Positions 1 through 9,379 of a DNA stretch of 64,000 nucleotides are shown here, piece by piece. The notes beneath the pieces were generated by a model that ran no database searches, was not told the DNA's origin, and saw nothing but the letters and a program-made list of their open reading frames with translations. The stretch's first letter is position 1, and every line of letters begins with the position of its first letter. The position numbers and the translations under genes are program-made. The stretch spans positions 11,893-75,892 of the forward strand of contig NZ_JMLP01000022.1 in the NCBI RefSeq assembly GCF_000686805.1, in the 5' to 3' direction. The stretch is from Bacillus sp. UNC41MFS5. Its GTDB lineage: Bacteria > Bacillota > Bacilli > Bacillales_B > DSM-18226.

Positions 1-210
1 GCACAAAAGGATGATAAGGTAGATGAAATGTATGGAAGATTAGTTAAAGAACTTATGGAATATTTAAAGCAATATCCCAATCAAACCAATCAAATCACAC
101 AGTTAGCTTTTGTATGCCGATACATTGAAAGGCTTGCTGATCATTCTACTAACATAGCTGAACATGTCATTTACCTTGTGACAGGCGAACGCTATGATTT
201 GAATGCTTAA
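1..210 (+). CDS. phoU: Phosphate uptake regulator PhoU, C-terminal end (partial)
   Basis: The reading frame is open from the first base of the window, so this is the 3' end of a gene that begins upstream. The last 69 residues contain the PhoU signature FVCRYIERLADHSTNIAEHV followed by the typical ending YLVTGERYDLN. PhoU is a helical metal-binding protein that links the Pst phosphate transporter to the PhoR kinase and keeps the Pho regulon off when phosphate is plentiful. It normally ends a pstSCAB-phoU operon, which would lie left of the window. Identification is firm for the visible part; nothing can be said about its start. Confidence 0.9.
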   Translation, partial: AQKDDKVDEMYGRLVKELMEYLKQYPNQTNQITQLAFVCRYIERLADHSTNIAEHVIYLVTGERYDLNA

Positions 211-338
211 ATCAATAGACAAGCTTCACTAATGGCATAATACACTTTAATAATGGAACCAAAAAAGTTATAGTAGGGAAAAGAATAGGAGATGGTGGAA
301 CTGTGGACCTATCTTTATTCACTTTATTTAAAGTATAG

Positions 339-372
339 AAACCAAGGGACCTAAATAGGTTCCTTGGTTTTT
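339..372. terminator. Bidirectional terminator between phoU and swrC
   Basis: A 14-bp stem (AAACCAAGGGACCT paired with AGGTTCCTTGGTTT, one G-T wobble) with a 4-base loop, followed by T on the plus strand. It sits between two converging genes and probably ends both. Confidence 0.7.
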
Positions 373-403
373 GAATAAACAACATGCAAGTAAAGTACTT
401 TTT

Positions 404-3400
404 TCAGATAATACTGTTTTGTACTGAAGCATTACCGTTTTTGGTTGCGGCTGTTTTATGCAACCATTCATAAATGATCGGAATGATAATAAAGCTGTTA
501 ATGGTTGATGTGACCATACCGCCAATGACGACAATACCAAGCATTTGAGAAATGACCGTATCTGCATTGTGTGAAAATGCAAGTGGAAGTAATGTAAGAA
601 TCGTTGCTGCCGCTGTCATCAAGATTGGGCGGATCCTTGAGAGACTACCACTTAATACCGCTTCTTTCACAGGCATTCCTTCTTTTCGGTTTCTTTCAAT
701 CTTATCAATTAACACAATTCCGTTAGTTACTACAATACCTGTAAGCATTAAAATACCGATTAAGGCTGCCAAATTCCATTCTCCATGGAATAAGATAAGT
801 GCGATAACCACACCACTTAATGCAAGTGGAATGCTTAATAGTACTGATAATGGAGCTCTCCAACCTTTAAATATAGAAGAAGTTATTAGTAATACTAAAA
901 GAATAGAGAATGCTACTGCAACGGACATATCAAAAATCATTTGTTTTACTTGTTCAGTGATTCCTCCCAATGAGTACGTTACATTTTTTGGAAGATTCAA
1001 GTCGCTTAAAGCTTTTTCTGCTTGACTTGCAACTTTGCTAATATCATTAGATGTAATCTGTGCTGTCACTAAGGAAAATGGTTGACCATCTCGCTCACTA
1101 ACCGTTGAAGGAGTGATATCCTTTGAGATTTTAGCAATTTGGTCAAATCGAATCATTTCACCATGACTTCCAGGCACTGTTTCAGCCGCTAATGAAGCTA
1201 GAACATCAACCGCAGAAGCATTAATGGTGATCGCAGAATTTGTGCCAGTAGCTATTTGATCTAAATATTGATCCACAGGAAGTACTTTGTGATCAACTGT
1301 TACGCTTGCATCTTTTGAAGCCGACATATAACGGTTAATGACTGTTAGAATATCAGATACATTTACACCTTTTTCTTTAATCGCCTTTTGGTCAAATGTT
1401 ACTTTATACTTTGGTGAACCGTTTGTTAAATCCACTTTCCCATCGACACTTAAATCTGCAACTTTTGATAAGTTAGTTCTTGCTTCTTGAGCCACTTGAT
1501 CCAGTGTTGCTTGGTCTGAACCTGTAAATAGAATACGCATTTGTGAATCATCACCAGAGATGTTCTGACTTGTTACAGTATAAATAACATCTTTTGATAA
1601 TGTCGGAAGCTGGTTTTGTAATTGTTTAATCACAGAATCAGCATCTTTATCGTTCTTCAATACTACAGCTAGGTTAGCGACATTTGGATAGGTGATAAAT
1701 CCTCCGCCTTGGTCAAACACATCATCACTTTGAGGTGTCATGGTAGATCCAAAATTGGATGAATAGGCAGCAACTTTTGGATTTGCTTTTAATGTTTTCT
1801 CAATTTTTTGCACTTCAGCATCCACTTGAATTAACGTACTTCCTTTTGGAAGCTCTGCTTTAATGGCAATTTGTCCAATTTTTCCGCTTGGCAATAAACT
1901 TACTGGAAGGAAAGCAGAATAAATGCCAGCAGCCAAGAATACTAAGATCGAAACAATAATCATTGCTTTCTTATGTTTAAAAGCAGATTGCAAGATTGGT
2001 TTCATTTTTGAATCGAGTTTGACAGTTTGTTTTTCTCCGTTTCCACCTTTCCATCCCATGAAAGCAAGAGCAGGAATCACCAACATCGCAACAAAGAATG
2101 AAATGATTAAGGCAATAACAACTGACCAAGCGAAACCGCTATATGAGGCACTGATGACGCCGCCAACAAATGCGATTGGGATATAAACAGCAATGGTAGT
2201 TAAAGTAGATCCCAATATCGCAGGAATCATTTCAACAACAGAAGAGGCAAGAATAGAAAGGAGAGATTGTTCCTTATTTTCTTCGCGCTTTCTATACATA
2301 TTGTCTAAGATAACAATCGAGTCATCGACAATACGACCCATCGCAACAATCAAACCTGAAACCGTTAAAATGTTTAACGTGATACCCATTGATTTTAAGA
2401 AAGCCGTTGTTGCTAGTAAAGAAATTGGCAATGAAATGGCAATTAATAAGGTGCTTCTAACATTTCGGAAGAAGAAGAACACACAAATCATCGAGAATAA
2501 ACAGCCAAGTAAGCCTTCACGAACCAATCCGAATAGAGAGCTGTTTAATTCTTTTTCACGGTCAAGTAAAACTTGGAACTTAACATCCTTTGGATTTACG
2601 GTATCCAATTGAAGATGTGCCACACGGTCTTTTACTTGATTAGCCACATCTGTGATATTGGCTGATGGTGTCTTGATTACATTTAAAGTAACGCTTGGTG
2701 CTCCATTTGTTCTTGAAACGGTTTTTACGTCATTTAAAGAATGAGTGATGGTACCAAACGCTGATACAGGAATAACTTTTCCATCCTTATTCTTAATCGT
2801 TGATTGTTCCATTTGCTGCACTGTTAAAGGTAATCCATCAAAAGATACTGGGATGGATAATTGGTTGTTAACGATATTTCCTTGTGGCATGGATGGAACA
2901 GCTAAAGCAAACGATTTATTTACATCATCCAAAGTCAGTCCGTTTTTCACAAGGTCTTTCATACGAATCGTTAATACATATCCATCTTTCGCTCCACCAA
3001 TGACAGATACATCCGATACACCTGGAACAGATTTTAATTGTTTTACCATTTCTTGTGTTGCAGTGGAACGTAGTGTTTGCTCATCCAACTTTGAACTTGT
3101 TACAGTATAAGTCAAAATCGGGAATGAGCTTGTTGTTAATCGTGTTACTGAAGGAGTGCTTGTAATAGTTGAAGGAAGATCTGCATTTGCCAATGCTTTA
3201 TTTACTTGCTCTTCAGCTACCTTCATGTCTGTATCCATCGGGAAATACAAACTCATAAATAATCCGCCGTCATAGGAAGTGCTTTCCACATTGGATAGAC
3301 CATCTACTATTTTGACAGCACTGGCCAAATTATCAGTGACTTGCTGTTTTACTTGTTCAGCCTGCAAACCTGAAACTCTCATACTAACTGAAAGAGTAGT

Positions 3401-3529
3401 ATTGTTAATCCCAGGCAAATAATCTCGTTGCATCTGGTATGCTGAAATACCACCCCATGCCAAGATAATGACCACACATACGATCATCAGAATGGCTCTT
3501 TGCATGGTTGCTTCTACTAACCTTTTCAT
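404..3529 (-). CDS. swrC: RND-family efflux transporter, SwrC/YerP type
   Basis: A 1041-residue protein with the full RND/AcrB layout: an N-terminal membrane helix, a large extracytoplasmic loop, a block of helices, a second large loop and a final helix block. The proton-relay pair is visible in the fourth helix as GRIVDDSIVILDN (D402, D403). Firmicute members such as SwrC export surfactin-like lipopeptides and other amphiphiles using the proton gradient. No membrane-fusion partner or outer membrane factor gene is adjacent, as expected in a Gram-positive. The start ATG is preceded by GAGGAGG about 7 bases away. The substrate is not evident from sequence; the SwrC name rests on family resemblance. 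Confidence 0.87.
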   Translation of the reverse strand: MKRLVEATMQRAILMIVCVVIILAWGGISAYQMQRDYLPGINNTTLSVSMRVSGLQAEQVKQQVTDNLASAVKIVDGLSNVESTSYDGGLFMSLYFPMDTDMKVAEEQVNKALANADLPSTITSTPSVTRLTTSSFPILTYTVTSSKLDEQTLRSTATQEMVKQLKSVPGVSDVSVIGGAKDGYVLTIRMKDLVKNGLTLDDVNKSFALAVPSMPQGNIVNNQLSIPVSFDGLPLTVQQMEQSTIKNKDGKVIPVSAFGTITHSLNDVKTVSRTNGAPSVTLNVIKTPSANITDVANQVKDRVAHLQLDTVNPKDVKFQVLLDREKELNSSLFGLVREGLLGCLFSMICVFFFFRNVRSTLLIAISLPISLLATTAFLKSMGITLNILTVSGLIVAMGRIVDDSIVILDNMYRKREENKEQSLLSILASSVVEMIPAILGSTLTTIAVYIPIAFVGGVISASYSGFAWSVVIALIISFFVAMLVIPALAFMGWKGGNGEKQTVKLDSKMKPILQSAFKHKKAMIIVSILVFLAAGIYSAFLPVSLLPSGKIGQIAIKAELPKGSTLIQVDAEVQKIEKTLKANPKVAAYSSNFGSTMTPQSDDVFDQGGGFITYPNVANLAVVLKNDKDADSVIKQLQNQLPTLSKDVIYTVTSQNISGDDSQMRILFTGSDQATLDQVAQEARTNLSKVADLSVDGKVDLTNGSPKYKVTFDQKAIKEKGVNVSDILTVINRYMSASKDASVTVDHKVLPVDQYLDQIATGTNSAITINASAVDVLASLAAETVPGSHGEMIRFDQIAKISKDITPSTVSERDGQPFSLVTAQITSNDISKVASQAEKALSDLNLPKNVTYSLGGITEQVKQMIFDMSVAVAFSILLVLLITSSIFKGWRAPLSVLLSIPLALSGVVIALILFHGEWNLAALIGILMLTGIVVTNGIVLIDKIERNRKEGMPVKEAVLSGSLSRIRPILMTAAATILTLLPLAFSHNADTVISQMLGIVVIGGMVTSTINSFIIIPIIYEWLHKTAATKNGNASVQNSII

Positions 3530-3657
3530 TGTTTTTCCTCCTCTATTTATATATAACTAAACCCAAATATCTTATAGTTTTCTGTGTAGAATATAAAAAA
3601 TGATATTGAATTTGAATTGGGCAATTTAAAGTATATACAACAACCTTTTGGGTTCCC

Positions 3658-3686
3658 TTAGTAAAACATTAAGATTTGATTAATAG
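3658..3686 (+). promoter_or_regulatory. Triple direct-repeat box (candidate OmpR-type response-regulator site) before pssA
   Basis: Three TTA-starting half sites begin at 3658 (TTAGTAA), 3669 (TTAAGAT) and 3680 (TTAATAG), exactly 11 bp apart. A near-copy of the block lies at 4342-4370. Direct repeats at 11-bp spacing are typical for PhoB/OmpR-family regulators, one of which is encoded at 5782. Binding is inferred, not shown. Confidence 0.45.
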
Positions 3687-3773
3687 GTTCAATTAATTTA
3701 CATCTTGAGCTATTTCATAAGATTATCTGGGAATGATATATAAAAGTGGAGTCGATTGGGAGGTGGGATTAGC

Positions 3774-4265
3774 TTGTTTAATAAAATAGGAAAGGCCATA
3801 CCTAATTTATTTACAATAGGAAATTTATTGTGCGGCGTTCTTTCCATTACATGTAATATGAGTGGATTTTTAGAGGTATCTGCCGTTTTAATATTCTTTT
3901 CAGCCGTATTCGATCTAGTGGATGGTAGGGTTGCCAGAAAATTAAGAGTGAACAGTGAATTTGGCGTACAATTGGATTCATTAGCCGATATTGTAAGCTT
4001 CGGTGTAGCTCCTGCTCTTCTATTTCATGCGATTGCTGCACCATCCATATTAACTTCTTTGGCATTTATCCTTTTTCCAACTATGGGGGCATTAAGGTTA
4101 GCTAAATTCAATGTGAAACCAACCGTGGGTTATTTTAGCGGATTACCTATTCCAGCTGCTGGATTACCTTTGGCGGGGATGGGTTTCTTTTTATATAGCA
4201 ATGCGTGGATTACCTTAATCCTCGCTCTGCTAATGGTAAGTCCAATTAGGGTAAAAAAACTTTAA
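3774..4265 (+). CDS. pssA: CDP-diacylglycerol-serine O-phosphatidyltransferase
   Basis: An integral membrane CDP-alcohol phosphatidyltransferase that would join serine to CDP-diacylglycerol to make phosphatidylserine, the precursor of phosphatidylethanolamine. The family motif DG-x2-AR-x8-G-x3-D-x3-D is intact in DGRVARKLRV...FGVQLDSLAD, and the N-terminus has the usual PNLFTIGNLLCG. I place the start at TTG 3774 because GGGAGGTGGG lies 7 bases before it; an upstream in-frame TTG at 3756 has no such site. The resulting 163 residues are slightly short for the family (about 175). No decarboxylase (psd) gene is adjacent, unlike in B. subtilis. A shared upstream box suggests joint control with the gene at 4468. 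Confidence 0.85.
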   Translation: MFNKIGKAIPNLFTIGNLLCGVLSITCNMSGFLEVSAVLIFFSAVFDLVDGRVARKLRVNSEFGVQLDSLADIVSFGVAPALLFHAIAAPSILTSLAFILFPTMGALRLAKFNVKPTVGYFSGLPIPAAGLPLAGMGFFLYSNAWITLILALLMVSPIRVKKL

Positions 4266-4283
4266 TTTATTAATCTCCTGAGT

Positions 4284-4323
4284 AAAAAGCTATTATCCAT
4301 TCATAATGGGTATAGCTTTTTTT
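4284..4323 (+). terminator. Terminator after pssA
   Basis: Stem AAAAAGCTAT / ATAGCTTTTT around an 18-base loop, followed by a run of T. It separates pssA from the next gene, so the latter needs its own promoter. Confidence 0.75.
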
Positions 4324-4341
4324 CCTTATCTTATAGTTTCC

Positions 4342-4370
4342 TTAAGACAGGATTAAGATTTCATTAACAT
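4342..4370 (+). promoter_or_regulatory. Triple direct-repeat box before the DedA-PAP2 gene
   Basis: Half sites TTAAGAC (4342), TTAAGAT (4353) and TTAACAT (4364) are spaced 11 bp. ATTAAGATTT-C-ATTAA here matches ATTAAGATTT-G-ATTAA at 3668-3683 in 15 of 16 positions. It is a candidate site for the response regulator encoded downstream. Confidence 0.45.
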
Positions 4371-4467
4371 AGAAAATGAATGCATTAAACGTGCTACATT
4401 GAAAGTGGGTCTAAAGTTCAAGGATTATACTTTTGAGTTACTTTTTCTATAAAATGGGGGCATTTAT

Positions 4468-5745
4468 ATGTCATATTTAATCACATTGTTTGAACAGCAT
4501 AGTTATCTCATATTATTTATAGGGATTTTTCTAGAACTCATGGCTCTTCCAATTTCAGGTGAGTTCCTAATGAGCTACGCTGGATACTTTGTCTATCAAG
4601 GAAAAATGAATTACATTTTAGCACTTTTGACTGTCTTTCTTTCAGGTGGTGCGGGAATTACCGTAACCTATTGGATTGGGAAGGCAGGAGGATATAAACT
4701 AATCGAAAAATACGGAAAGTTTATTCACATGGGACCAGAAAGATATAAGAAAATAGCTGATTGGTTTGATCGTTCTGGTAGTAAATTGCTTGTTTTTGTC
4801 TATTTCATACCAGGTATTAGGCATTTCACTGGTTATATTTCTGGAATTTCTAAAATGCCTTTTCGAAAATTTATTATTCCTGCTTATACAGGTGCTTTTT
4901 TATGGGGAGTTTGTTTTATAACTTTGGGGAAAGTATTGGGCCCAAAATGGGACAGCTTCCATCAAGCTGCTAGTAAATATTTAATCGTATTCATTATTGT
5001 TTTCGCTGTATTGTTATTAGGTTATTTTGCTTATCGGTATTATAAAGTTCCAATCAAGGCATTTTTTATTCATTTGCTAAAACGATTGGTACAGCGGCTA
5101 AATACAATTAGAGCAACTGAGATATTTCTAATCATCCTTACATTAATTTTAATAGGTATGGTCACACTGATGCTGGGAATGGCACAAGACTATTTATATG
5201 ACGAGTTTTCCCAGTTTAATAAGGTTACCAAATACATCATTCATTCAGCTATTTATATGAGTTGGATGAACGGGTTTATCGTATTTCAATCACCATTTGC
5301 ACTTGGTTCCATGATAGCAGTAACCATAATCCGAATTTGGAGCAAGGGCCGAAACAGAGGACTTGAATTTCTTTTACTAGGAGTATCAATAGCAGGAGCC
5401 AAACCCTTTCATGATACGGTTATTAAAGTATTTACCTATCTACAATCAGTCGGGTTTGTTGGGAAATTTCACTCGGGAAATTTTCCTGATTTTAATGCTA
5501 CCGTTTTGATCATTATTTATGGCACATGTTTATTTTTACTTGTTCGCCATGCCAATAAGAATTATGCGGCTATATTTGGTCCTTTATTTTTATTTGTCCT
5601 ATTAATTGGACTAGCTATTGTAAATATTGCATCAAATGTTGTACTGCCAAGTGATATGGTGGGTGGTTATGTTTATGGCGGTGTTTGGATATTTTTTAAC
5701 TTCTTATTGTTTGAAATGTTAAGACTTGTTATAGAAAAGTATTGA
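4468..5745 (+). CDS. DedA-family membrane protein fused to a degenerate PAP2 domain
   Basis: Residues 1 to about 195 are a DedA/SNARE-associated (VTT) domain, with the re-entrant-loop signature around YFIPGIRHFTGYISGISKMP. DedA proteins are linked to lipid (undecaprenyl phosphate or phospholipid) translocation. Residues about 215-425 have the helix layout of a PAP2 lipid phosphatase, but the catalytic motifs are lost: the FPSGHA block reads FPDFNA (339-344), the SR-x5-H-x3-D block reads SNVV..PSDMVGG (389-400) without Arg or His, and the K-x6-RP motif is absent. The second half is therefore probably not a working phosphatase and may bind lipid only. The gene is followed 36 bases later by a two-component system and probably shares its transcript. 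Confidence 0.75.
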   Translation: MSYLITLFEQHSYLILFIGIFLELMALPISGEFLMSYAGYFVYQGKMNYILALLTVFLSGGAGITVTYWIGKAGGYKLIEKYGKFIHMGPERYKKIADWFDRSGSKLLVFVYFIPGIRHFTGYISGISKMPFRKFIIPAYTGAFLWGVCFITLGKVLGPKWDSFHQAASKYLIVFIIVFAVLLLGYFAYRYYKVPIKAFFIHLLKRLVQRLNTIRATEIFLIILTLILIGMVTLMLGMAQDYLYDEFSQFNKVTKYIIHSAIYMSWMNGFIVFQSPFALGSMIAVTIIRIWSKGRNRGLEFLLLGVSIAGAKPFHDTVIKVFTYLQSVGFVGKFHSGNFPDFNATVLIIIYGTCLFLLVRHANKNYAAIFGPLFLFVLLIGLAIVNIASNVVLPSDMVGGYVYGGVWIFFNFLLFEMLRLVIEKY

Positions 5746-5781
5746 ATGGAAATGGCACATTAAGGGGAAGGGTTAAGGACT

Positions 5782-6495
5782 ATGAAAACACATATTTTAT
5801 TCATTGAAGATGAGACTCAAATTGCACGTGTATTAAAAATGGAGCTTGAGTTTGAAGGTTATGAGGTAACAGTAGACCATAACGGTAAATCAGGTTTAGA
5901 AACCGCCTTAACTACTGACGTGGATTTAATCCTATTAGACGTAATGTTGCCAGGAGTAAGTGGAATAGAGGTATTAAGACGTTATAGAAAGGATAACAAG
6001 AAAACACCCGTTATTCTTTTAACAGCACGAAATACAACATTTGATAAAGTTGCAGGTTTGGACCATGGAGCTAATGATTATGTCATAAAGCCTTATGAAA
6101 TTGAAGAATTGTTAGCTCGGATTCGTTCGTGTCTACGAAATTATGATAAAGAGGAATCTTTGATGGAACAACCCTTATTGACAGTAGAGGACTTAGTTAT
6201 TAATACAGACACACGAGAAGTAACAAGGGATGGACAATTGATCACCTTCACACCGAAGGAGTATGATTTACTGGTTTATTTGGTATTGAATAAAAACAAA
6301 GTAGTAACAAGAGATAGTATCATTATGAGTGTTTGGGGATATGAATACGAGGGTGAAATGAATGTCATTGATGTTTTTATCAGGCAAATAAGAAAAAAGA
6401 TGGATGAAGGATTTTCTTTCCAATTAATTAATACGGTTCGAGGGATTGGTTACACCATCAAGGAGAAAAAAGATGAAGATTACGACAAAAATTAA
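5782..6495 (+). CDS. OmpR/PhoB-family response regulator
   Basis: A 237-residue two-domain regulator. The receiver domain shows the acidic pair EDE near the start, the phosphoacceptor D53 in LLDVMLPG, T in LLTAR and K in YVIKPYE. A winged-helix DNA-binding domain follows (about 125-230) with FTPKEYDLLVYLV and the typical end NTVRGIGYTI. It resembles YkoG of B. subtilis, but orthology is not established. It would be phosphorylated by the kinase encoded by the overlapping next gene (23-base overlap). Candidate targets are the direct-repeat boxes at 3658 and 4342. Confidence 0.9.
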   Translation: MKTHILFIEDETQIARVLKMELEFEGYEVTVDHNGKSGLETALTTDVDLILLDVMLPGVSGIEVLRRYRKDNKKTPVILLTARNTTFDKVAGLDHGANDYVIKPYEIEELLARIRSCLRNYDKEESLMEQPLLTVEDLVINTDTREVTRDGQLITFTPKEYDLLVYLVLNKNKVVTRDSIIMSVWGYEYEGEMNVIDVFIRQIRKKMDEGFSFQLINTVRGIGYTIKEKKDEDYDKN

Positions 6496-7864
6496 TCTTT
6501 TAACCACTGTCTGGATGCTTTGCATTTTAATGATTATTAATTTTGCGGTCTTCTTTCTATTTATGAAAACAACAGTAAATATGGAAGAAAAGGTTCTCCT
6601 TCAAAAAGCTGAGGATATTCTAACAGAAATTGGTTCAAATCCGTCTTCCAGTAATGTTGAAGCACGGTTAAAGGAGAATTTAAATGACCATTCATTTATA
6701 AGAATGATTCAACCGAAAAATAAGGTTGTTCATGAAGTAACTAATGACCAATTACTCTCGAAAAAAATGAAAGGAAAATACACCACGAAAAAGCAATCCC
6801 AAACACGGTTGATTTCGGCAGAAAACGGAGAAGAGGAGGTTTTAATTATTCGGTTACCGATTAAACATGGAAATAACGTGAGTTTGGAGATTGGAGAACG
6901 GTTATCAGGTCTAGAAACGAGAAAAGAAATTCTCCGTGGGATATTAGGGTTTTGTACACTATTAGCAGCTATATTGTCTATACTTGGAGGAAGATGGTTA
7001 GCAAATATGATAATGAAACCTATATCCAATATGATTAACACCATGGAAGAAATTGAAAAAAGCGGTGTTCCGAAAAAAATTATCATCCAAAATGAAACGA
7101 AGGATGAACTCTATACAATGGCGAATACGTTTAATCGTATGATCATTAGGATTCAAGAAAATCTCGCCAAACAAGCACAGTTTGTTTCTGATGCTTCACA
7201 TGAATTATAGACGCCATTGACCGTCATCAAGAGCTATGCAAATCTCTTAAAAAGGCAAGGGATAGAAAATAAAGATATAGCAGAAGAGGCTATCTATGCC
7301 ATTCATACAGAGGCCACTAGAATACAAAAAATGACTGATACTTTTCTGGATCTAGCTAACTTAGAAAATGAAAATATATTAGAAATAAATAAAATCGACT
7401 TAGTAACTTTATCCGAAAACATACTAAAACAACTTAAAGAGGTATATAAAAGGGAGATATTACTGCGTTTTGAGGAAAATCCAATCATTATTTATGCCGA
7501 TGAGTTAAAGATAAAGCAAGTCATTATCATCTTGATTGATAATGCAATGAAATATAGCAATGATAAAATTGAAGTCTTCATAGAAAGAACCCACCAACAT
7601 GCAATAATCAGTATAAAAGATTATGGAATAGGAATCCCCGAAAATGAAATAGAGAATATTTTTGAACGTTTTTATCGAGTGGACAAAGCAAGAGGTCGTG
7701 AAACTGGTGGTTCTGGTTTGGGTCTAAATATTGCCAAAAATATTGTACAACTACACAAAGGTGATATTAAGATAAAAAGCAAAGAAGGATTAGGCACGAA
7801 AGTAGTAATATTTTTACCAATTTTGAATGAACAAATTCGGGATGAAAGCAGTCCTTTTGTATGA
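6473..7864 (+). pseudogene. Sensor histidine kinase interrupted by an in-frame TAG
   Basis: Read through one TAG codon, this is a complete class I histidine kinase of about 463 codons: TM1 (about 10-35), extracytoplasmic loop, TM2 (about 160-185), HAMP linker, HisKA and HATPase. The phosphoacceptor is H243 in SDASHEL, and the TAG at 7208-7210 (codon 246) falls directly after HEL, before TPLTVIKSYANLL. The ATP-binding N, G1 (DYGIGI), F and G2 (GSGLGL) boxes downstream are intact and in frame. The start ATG 6473 overlaps the regulator gene and has AAGGAG 8 bases before it. A single base change from AAG (SHELKTPL) would explain the stop. It could be a recent mutation, readthrough, or a sequence error; the lack of other damage argues for a recent event. 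Confidence 0.8.
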
Positions 7865-8079
7865 GTTTGTGAAAAAGTGTACTTAAGTTAGTTGAGAAGG
7901 GGCTTAAGAGAATGCTGTTCACAAATAATATTAATTACAATGGCATTAAGGGAGTTGAATCCATTTTTTTGTTAGTTCTTGATTAATTAAAAATCTGCCA
8001 AATAGTTGAAGAAAATACTTTAATAATGAGTTTTTAACCACGAAATATTTCTTTTTACCTAAACCAATAAATTAGTGGA

Positions 8080-8200
8080 ATGAGTTATTTTATTCTAATT
8101 TTCTTAATTTACATAAAATTTACGATATATCCGGTTCATGGATTATTCACAGGTTACGATCATATCCTGTTTGTGATTAGTTTACTTTTGGGGCTTTAAC
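8080..8200 (+). pseudogene. Possible remnant of a HupE/UreJ-like membrane protein
   Basis: The 7865-8284 gap has no intact gene. Around 8138-8199 one frame reads HGLFTGYDHILFVISLLLGL before a stop, which resembles the G-x-DH-x2-F signature of HupE/UreJ-type membrane proteins. There is no start or RBS and the frame is short. The assignment rests on one motif and is tentative. Confidence 0.3.
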
Positions 8201-8284
8201 CATTCGTCACATCTTTCAGATCCAAATACTGTCTTGGAACTTAATACAAACTAGTTCGTCATATACATAAAAGGGGGAATGTGT

Positions 8285-8749
8285 ATGAAGAAATGGTTTT
8301 TAATATTAATAGCTCTTTTTGGACTTACCATAATTGGTTGTTCAAATAATGGATTGTCAGGAGGAAAGCCTCCTAAAGCATTTATAGAAATCAATAATAA
8401 AAGATTTGAAACTACACTTGGTACTTATTGTTGGCAAGAGAATGGAAAAGGTGATTGCGTTGATACTGTTGGCCCAATTGAGCTATTAAAAGGTAAAAAG
8501 CCAATAGAAGTAAAATCTGGAGAGAATATAACTTTCCTGATGGATTATAATCCAAAACCAAATAAATTCCATGTTATACAGATAAGTAATAACAAAGAAA
8601 CTGAAATCGTTGTTAAGGATAATAATTTTTCAGCACCTATACAGAAAGGGGTCTATTATTACTCTTATGGAGTATGGTGGATGGATGAAAAGGAAGAGAA
8701 TTTATCTCATGGCGATGCTTTTTATTCTTTCTCCTTAGAAGTAAAATAG
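8285..8749 (+). CDS. Putative lipoprotein of unknown function
   Basis: A 154-residue secreted protein. The N-terminus has a basic start (MKKW), a hydrophobic stretch and a lipobox TIIGC, so it should be lipidated on Cys and anchored outside the membrane. I choose ATG 8285 rather than ATG 8279 because the AAAGGGGG site ends 7 bases before it. The mature part has a Cys pair (YCWQENGKGDC) that could form a disulfide and a Trp-rich segment near the end (YGVWWMD). The fold looks like a small beta-rich domain similar to those of uncharacterised Bacillus lipoproteins. No function is evident. Confidence 0.75.
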   Translation: MKKWFLILIALFGLTIIGCSNNGLSGGKPPKAFIEINNKRFETTLGTYCWQENGKGDCVDTVGPIELLKGKKPIEVKSGENITFLMDYNPKPNKFHVIQISNNKETEIVVKDNNFSAPIQKGVYYYSYGVWWMDEKEENLSHGDAFYSFSLEVK

Positions 8750-8786
8750 TTCATGCTCAACAAAAGGGTGCAAGAGTAAAAGTCCC

Positions 8787-8820
8787 AGCTGCCATCAATT
8801 ATTGGCGGCTTTCTTCTTGT
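8787..8820 (+). terminator. Probable terminator after the lipoprotein gene
   Basis: Stem AGCTGCC / GGCGGCT (one wobble) with a 10-base loop, then a T-rich stretch. Confidence 0.4.
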
Positions 8821-8937
8821 ACTAAGTCTACTAACTTGGCAGGTTAGTAGAAGAAGAATTTTGATATTTTTGTTATAATATGGATAAAAATTAGTAGTGC
8901 GGGTAACTCGTTAAGTTAATGTGAAAAGAGGTACGCA

Positions 8938-9147
8938 ATGGAGGTAATTTTAGCAAGTGTGTTTTCAGATATAATAATATTTATTACTATCTTTTTTATG
9001 ATGAAGGTATTCGTGATCGGCTTTAAGAGGAATGATATATCACTTCGGAAATTCATTTTTTTATCAACTTCTTCAATTACTATTGGTTTATTAGTCGCTA
9101 TCGTTTTACCCGTTGGCTATCAAAAAATAATTAATTACATTTACTAA
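8938..9147 (+). CDS. Small two-helix membrane protein
   Basis: A 69-residue protein with two hydrophobic helices (about 5-27 and 42-60) joined by a basic loop (GFKRND), which puts the loop inside the cell. A site reading AAAAGAGG lies about 7 bases before the ATG. I recognise no family. The nearest gene upstream is the lipoprotein, but a probable terminator separates them. Confidence 0.55.
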   Translation: MEVILASVFSDIIIFITIFFMMKVFVIGFKRNDISLRKFIFLSTSSITIGLLVAIVLPVGYQKIINYIY

Positions 9148-9379
9148 CTTCTCCTTAAAAAAGTTGTTCCAAACCTAGGTCCTTTCATTTTTAATAATCA
9201 GTAATAATACAGGTACAATAGCGGTAGTCGGAGTAAAAAATCAAGTTAGGCATACTACCGGCTACATTCAGGGGAGTGAATGGTGATAGCATTTTAACGG
9301 GGGAATAGACCTAATACGCTTGTTGTAATATTAACTGTTTTGGATTGGGATACTAAGCATGATAAAGGGGGTGAAGTGG

